Assembly (NCBI RefSeq): GCF_025141175.1
Contig: NZ_CP081155.1
Location: 1,021,001-1,085,000 of the forward strand
Length of the DNA stretch: 64,000 nt
DNA from: Jannaschia sp. M317
GTDB lineage: Bacteria > Pseudomonadota > Alphaproteobacteria > Rhodobacterales > Rhodobacteraceae
Direction: 5' to 3'
In this document: piece by piece, positions 56,856 to 64,000 of the stretch
Layout: each line of letters begins with the position of its first letter
How positions within the stretch are numbered: the first letter of the stretch is position 1
The notes under the pieces: model-generated
What the model saw: the letters and a program-made list of their open reading frames with translations, nothing else
The model's database searches: none
Told to the model about the DNA's origin: nothing
Translations under genes and position numbers: made by a program

Positions 56856-57101
56856 CTGCATGCCATCCGCACCGCAGCCCCGTCCGACCGGGCCGCGGTC
56901 CTGTCCAATGCCGTCGAAAGCCCCTGATTCCCCCAAGAGGCTGCCTTTCCGGGCGCGACCTTTGACGATTGGTGCCGCGAACAAAATGATCCGCGCGTGT
57001 GGCTCCGCTCGCGGCAGGGCGGGGCCGTCTAGCTGGCCCCTGCCTTTCCTTGCCGTCCGCAGGGCCGACGAACGCGGCCCGGGCACGCGTCTTCTGTTTA
57101 G
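56856..57101 (+). pseudogene. Decayed ORF with GNAT-like wording
   Basis: A single frame from about 56856 to 57101 reads like a degraded protein: it opens LHAIRTAAPSDRAAVL and continues through EAAFPGATFDDWCRE and NDPRVWLRSR, broken by internal stops at about 56928 and 57030. The opening resembles GNAT N-termini (IR.A..SD..AV). No start codon with a Shine-Dalgarno is visible. The surrounding 340-bp gap (56757-57097) holds no intact gene. Confidence 0.4.
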
Positions 57102-57487
57102 CGCGCGGCAACCGCCAGGTCGGGGGCGTCACCGGCGACTGTGGCCCGGGTGTCGCGCGGGTGACCTTTCGCGCGCCGCTCTGACGTTCGAAATGCGGTG
57201 GGGGCGGGCACCTCATGCCCGCGACGGCGCCGCCGAAGACGGCTGCAGATCCCCCACAGGCTGACGGCGATGAAAAACATCTGGATGATAAGGGACGCGA
57301 GGTTGAAGGCATGGCCCAGTGACAGCAGGACCAGCGAAGCCGCCGTCAGGTTGAAAAGGAAATATCCCACGCCCTCCGGGTTCAGAAGACGCAGGGTCAG
57401 GCTGATGTAGTTGGCCACATAAGTCAGTGCGCCGATGATTCCCGCGATCTGTAGCAAGGGCAGGCCGACGACGGTGATCTCGCTCAT
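57098..57487 (-). CDS. CBU_0592-like small membrane protein
   Basis: The 129-residue protein has three hydrophobic segments: LQIAGIIGALTYVANYISL, VGYFLFNLTAASLVLLSLGHAF and ASLIIQMFFIAVSLWGI. This matches the CBU_0592-like membrane family, for which no function is known to me. A 50-residue arginine-rich tail follows the membrane part (SRLRRRRRGHEV and TSERRAKGHPRD), probably disordered. Its end overlaps the decayed ORF on the opposite strand by a few bases. It is divergent from the atp operon. Confidence 0.7.
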   Translation of the reverse strand: MSEITVVGLPLLQIAGIIGALTYVANYISLTLRLLNPEGVGYFLFNLTAASLVLLSLGHAFNLASLIIQMFFIAVSLWGICSRLRRRRRGHEVPAPTAFRTSERRAKGHPRDTRATVAGDAPDLAVAAR

Positions 57488-57731
57488 GTCCGGCCCTCCC
57501 TGTGCCCTGATTGTTGCAGTCCCGGCCTTCTTCCTCGGCTCCTGTTCTGACCTAGCGGAAGGCCGGTGCCCGGGCGAGTGGGGGATTCCTTACTCCGGTG
57601 AGGGTGATCCGCCTGGAAAACAGGCCTTCTGCCGACCTGTCTTGCGCATGCCCGCACCAACCGGAGGTGCCCCCCTGTGGACGGCGCGGCAGCCTGTCGC
57701 AGCCTGCGGCAAAACCGCCCTGGCGGGGCAG

Positions 57732-57759
57732 TTGCAGGGTGCGAAACCCTCTGCTAGAG
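57732..57759 (+). promoter_or_regulatory. Candidate atp operon promoter
   Basis: TTGCAG (57732-57737) and CTAGAG (57754-57759) are 16 bases apart and lie about 100 bases upstream of atpH. The rest of the 367-bp gap (57488-57854) has no gene; the only feature noted is a GCAGCCTG repeated twice near 57688. Confidence 0.55.
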
Positions 57760-57854
57760 GGAGCGCGATTTCGTGATCAGGCCCGTCGGGTCTGGTTTGC
57801 ATGGGTGAGCGCCGGGGAGACCTTGCCGCCCGAGAGACTGTCGAAAGGGTGGAC

Positions 57855-58414
57855 GTGTCCGAACCAGCTTCGATTTCGACGGGGATCGCCGCGCGCTATG
57901 CGCAGGCCGTCTTCGAATTGAGCCGCGAGAGCGGAGACCTGAAAAGCCTGGAGGCTGACGTGGCCGCTCTGGATGAGACCCTGAAGGGCTCTGCCGAGTT
58001 GCGTGGCGTCCTGACGTCGCCGGTGATCAGCCGTGATGACCAGGGGCGGGCGATTGCCGCCGTGGCCGCCAAGATGGGCCTGTCGCAGACGGTCCAGAAC
58101 GTGCTGTCGCTGATGGCGTCCAAGCGCCGGCTGTTCGTCGTGCCGCAGATGATTGCGACCCTGCGCGACATGCTGGCCGAGGAGCGCGGTGAAATCACCG
58201 CCGAGGTCCGGTCCGCCAAGGCGCTTACCAAAACCCAGTCCGACAAGCTGGCCGCGACGCTCAAGGCGTCCACCGGCAAGGACGTGAACCTAGATGTCAC
58301 CGTCGATGACGCCTTGATTGGCGGCCTCGTGGTCAAGATCGGCTCGCAGATGATCGACACGTCGATCCGCGCGAAGCTCAACGCACTCCAGAATACGATG
58401 AAAGAGGTCCGGTA

Positions 58415-58415
<1 letters not shown>
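57855..58415 (+). CDS. atpH: ATP synthase F1 delta subunit
   Basis: The delta subunit links F1 to the F0 b subunits. The 186-residue product starts at GTG 57855 ([22 protein letters not shown]), with GAAAGG upstream. The ending [40 protein letters not shown] is the family signature. Two more in-frame GTG/ATG starts lie upstream but would add an unrelated N-terminus. It opens the five-gene F1 operon; the F0 genes are not nearby, as in other alphaproteobacteria. Confidence 0.93.
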
Positions 58416-59950
<1,535 letters not shown>

Positions 59951-59961
59951 GGGGCAGCTAG

Positions 59962-62272
<2,311 letters not shown>

Positions 62273-62273
<1 letters not shown>

Positions 62274-62680
62274 TGCAGTTCGAACTCGTCTCACCCGAGC
62301 GGCGGCTGGCGTCCCTGGACGACGCCAAAGCCGTTCGCATCCCCGGCGCGGACGGGGACATGACCGCGATGGCCGACCACGCGCCGACCATCACCAGCCT
62401 GCGCCCCGGCGTGTTGACCGTTGAAACCGCCTCTGGCGAGCAAAGCTTTGCCGTCACCGGTGGCTTTGCCGAAATCGGCGCGGGCGTCACGGTTCTGGCC
62501 GAACGGGCCTTGCCCGTCGCCGATGTGACCCAGGACGTCTATGACGATTGGGTCGCCGAAGCGCACAAGGCCCGCCAGGAGGCCCCGTCCGACGTGGCCG
62601 ACGCCGCAGCCAAGCTGCTGGCCGATATGGTGGCGATGGGCGGGCATATCGGGCTGGACCCGAAACAGCCCAACCTCTGA
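62273..62680 (+). CDS. atpC: ATP synthase F1 epsilon subunit
   Basis: The 135-residue epsilon subunit regulates rotation. [40 protein letters not shown] is the N-terminal beta-barrel, and the C-terminal part is helical ([24 protein letters not shown]). It is the last gene of the operon; a strong terminator follows 23 bases after the stop. Confidence 0.95.
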
Positions 62681-62703
62681 CTGCGGTCATCTTTGATACC
62701 TCA

Positions 62704-62729
62704 GGCCCCGGACAGCGTCCGGGGCCTTT
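62704..62729 (+). terminator. Terminator after atpC
   Basis: GGCCCCGGAC and GTCCGGGGCC form a perfect ten-base stem around AGC, followed by TTTG. It ends the atp operon transcript. Confidence 0.9.
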
Positions 62730-62780
62730 GCGTTTCCAGCCCCGTCACGGCACAAAGGTCCAAGCCACGGGGGAGCCACC

Positions 62781-63131
62781 ATGATGCGCAAGTTGCGCAG
62801 CCATCAGATCGGCCTGGACCAAGGGTCGGAGCCGATGTTTTCCGACTTCGACACCGACGGCCCCATGTGGGCGGGCGATGGTCCACGCGAGGTGCGCCGC
62901 CGCGTCACTTTTGACACGCCCTTCAAGGATCCCCCGGCGGTTCTGACCGCATTGGCCATGGTCGATCTGGCGGCGGGCGCGAACCACCGGGTCGATCTGA
63001 GCCATGACGCCGTCGACGCCCAGGGTTTCGATCTTGTCTTCCGCACCTGGGGCGATACCCGTGTGGCGCGCGTCCGTGCCGACTGGAGCGCCATCGGTGC
63101 CATGCCGGATGACGACGACTGGGATTTGTAA
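62781..63131 (+). CDS. H-type-lectin-like domain protein
   Basis: The 116-residue protein consists almost wholly of one domain that resembles the H-type lectin fold: VTFDTPFKDPPAVLTALAMVDL, then ANHRVDLSHDAVDAQGFDLVFRTWGDTRVARVRADWSAIG. The conserved TW.DT wording is present in FRTWGDTRV. No signal peptide is seen, so secretion is uncertain. The tail PDDDDWDL is acidic. It lies between the atp terminator and a class III aminotransferase gene. The ligand is unknown. Confidence 0.75.
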   Translation: MMRKLRSHQIGLDQGSEPMFSDFDTDGPMWAGDGPREVRRRVTFDTPFKDPPAVLTALAMVDLAAGANHRVDLSHDAVDAQGFDLVFRTWGDTRVARVRADWSAIGAMPDDDDWDL

Positions 63132-63147
63132 GGATACGTTTCCGCCT

Positions 63148-63177
63148 TTGACATCGCCGCCTGTCGCCTTCCAATGC
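63148..63177 (+). promoter_or_regulatory. Candidate promoter of the class III aminotransferase gene
   Basis: TTGACA at 63148-63153 matches the -35 consensus exactly. At 17-18 bases a CAATGC lies in the -10 position, which is weak. The ATG of the next gene is about 21 bases downstream with CGGAGGTG as Shine-Dalgarno. Confidence 0.4.
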
Positions 63178-63197
63178 TGCAACCGGAGGTGCCTGCC

Positions 63198-64000
63198 ATG
63201 CGCGACGACAATTTCCTGACCGAGATGAATGCCCGTCACCTGTGGCATCCCATGGCGCACCCCGGCGAGATGCAGGCAGCCCCACCCAAGGTCATCACCG
63301 AGGCGGCGGGCGTGCGGATCACCGACCTGGACGGGCACCAGACCATCGATGCGGTGGGCGGGTTGTGGAACGTGAACCTGGGCTATTCCTGCGCGCCGAT
63401 CAAACAGGCCATTGCCGATCAGCTGACCCGGCTGCCCTATTATTCCGCCTTCAAGGGCACGACCAACGACGCCGCGATCGAGCTGTCAGTCAAGCTGGCC
63501 CAGATGTTCGCCCCGGACGGGATGACGCGCGCGTTCTTCACCTCTGGCGGGTCGGACAGCGTGGACACCGCGTTGAAACTGGCGCGGCAGTATCACCGTA
63601 TCCGGGGGCAGGGGACGCGGACCAAGTTCATCGCGCTCCGCAAGGGGTATCACGGAACCCATTGGGGCGGGGCCAGCGTCAACGGCAACCCGCAGTTCCG
63701 CGAACCCTATGAGCCGATGCTCCCCGGCTGTTTCCACGTCCCCGCGCCCTATCCCTACCGCAATCCCTTTGGCGAAGACGATCCGGAACGCCTGGCGCAG
63801 CTTTGTCTCGCTGCGCTGGAAGCCGAGATCGAGATGCAGGTGCCCAGCACCGTCGCCGCCTTCATCCTGGAGCCGGTGCTGGGCGCGGGCGGCGTGATCG
63901 TTCCGCATCCCAGCTTCATGCCCGGCGTGCGCGACATCTGCGACCGCCACGGCGTCCTGCTGATCGCGGACGAGGTGATCACCGGCTTCGGGCGGACCGG
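63198..64000 (+). CDS. Class III (omega) aminotransferase, N-terminal part (cut by window end)
   Basis: This PLP-dependent class III aminotransferase starts at ATG 63198 with CGGAGGTG upstream. The visible 267 residues include FLTEMNARHLWHPMAHPGEM, the FTSGGSDSVDTALKLARQYH phosphate-binding loop, RKGYHGTHWGG, and the cofactor-binding DEVITGFGRTG at the end of the window. The PLP lysine lies beyond the window. The wording resembles beta-alanine- or taurine-pyruvate-type enzymes; the substrate is not clear. The gene is probably monocistronic, after an H-lectin-like gene. Confidence 0.9.
   Translation, partial: MRDDNFLTEMNARHLWHPMAHPGEMQAAPPKVITEAAGVRITDLDGHQTIDAVGGLWNVNLGYSCAPIKQAIADQLTRLPYYSAFKGTTNDAAIELSVKLAQMFAPDGMTRAFFTSGGSDSVDTALKLARQYHRIRGQGTRTKFIALRKGYHGTHWGGASVNGNPQFREPYEPMLPGCFHVPAPYPYRNPFGEDDPERLAQLCLAALEAEIEMQVPSTVAAFILEPVLGAGGVIVPHPSFMPGVRDICDRHGVLLIADEVITGFGRT

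Overview
The window is a high-GC chromosomal segment from an alphaproteobacterium, most likely a Rhodobacteraceae (Roseobacter/Rhodobacter-type) species. The evidence is MipZ, the block ffh / chorismate mutase / rpsP / rimM / trmD / rplS / rpmE, a free-standing atpHAGDC operon without F0 genes, a B12-dependent ribonucleotide reductase, a Rhizobium-type glycerol ABC transporter, and DUF484 next to xerC. Genes are densely packed with many 4-bp ATGA overlaps. I see no insertion sequence, prophage, CRISPR array, rRNA or tRNA gene. This is mostly core chromosome, so the unusual signals are small elements, repeats and odd gene groupings rather than an island.

Layout. 1-2.6 kb: the end of a ThiF/MoeB-type enzyme, a frameshifted HD-type (p)ppGpp hydrolase, and an amino-acid-type binding protein plus permease separated by a double hairpin. 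2.6-5.7 kb: a GbsR/MarR-like regulator and a short-Q-loop cytochrome bd (CIO-type) oxidase. 5.7-7.6 kb: a DSD1/BhcC-like PLP enzyme and mipZ, convergent. 7.8-14.8 kb (minus strand): the ribosome/SRP block, expanded by three GNAT paralogues and a NIPSNAP-like gene. 15-19.1 kb: azoR with a divergent LysR regulator, an EamA exporter, and a BlaI/M56 peptidase pair. 19.3-25.3 kb: glycerol ABC importer glpVSTPQU. 25.4-29.9 kb: a FabD-like acyltransferase, a fused E1 alpha/beta dehydrogenase and glutaryl-CoA dehydrogenase. 30-32.3 kb: nrdJ. 32.4-38 kb: DUF1489, a methyltransferase, a dimethylglycine-dehydrogenase-like FAD/GcvT enzyme, DUF2125 and a ChaC-like enzyme. 38-41.8 kb: an ExbB/MotA-like channel with a giant coiled-coil OmpA partner. 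41.8-46.9 kb: extensin-like protein, prephenate dehydrogenase, hisC, priA. 47-52.6 kb: a small secreted protein, LysE, transaldolase, DUF484/xerC, RidA, an SDR and an M23 peptidase. 52.7-57.5 kb: clpA, gloB, a methyltransferase, a decayed ORF and a small membrane protein. 57.8-62.7 kb: atpHAGDC. 62.8-64 kb: an H-type-lectin-like protein and a class III aminotransferase running off the end.

The observations I rate highest are these. (1) The ExbB-like channel and its MotB/OmpA-like partner carry an 839-residue coiled coil with an exact 74-codon tandem repeat; this is a proton-channel machine of unknown role resembling ZorAB without Zorya effectors. (2) A double hairpin with mutually complementary loops lies between a binding protein and its permease. 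(3) The two glycerol ABC ATPases have complementary defects, predicting one dead and one live ATP site. (4) A small CGTAGGG-type inverted-repeat family appears intergenically, supplies a stop codon, and is translated inside priA. (5) The GcdH / fused E1 / FabD-like operon has no E2 or E3. (6) Three convergent gene pairs share a palindromic CTAG stop.

All functional calls come from reading translated sequence and remembered family motifs. No database search was run.
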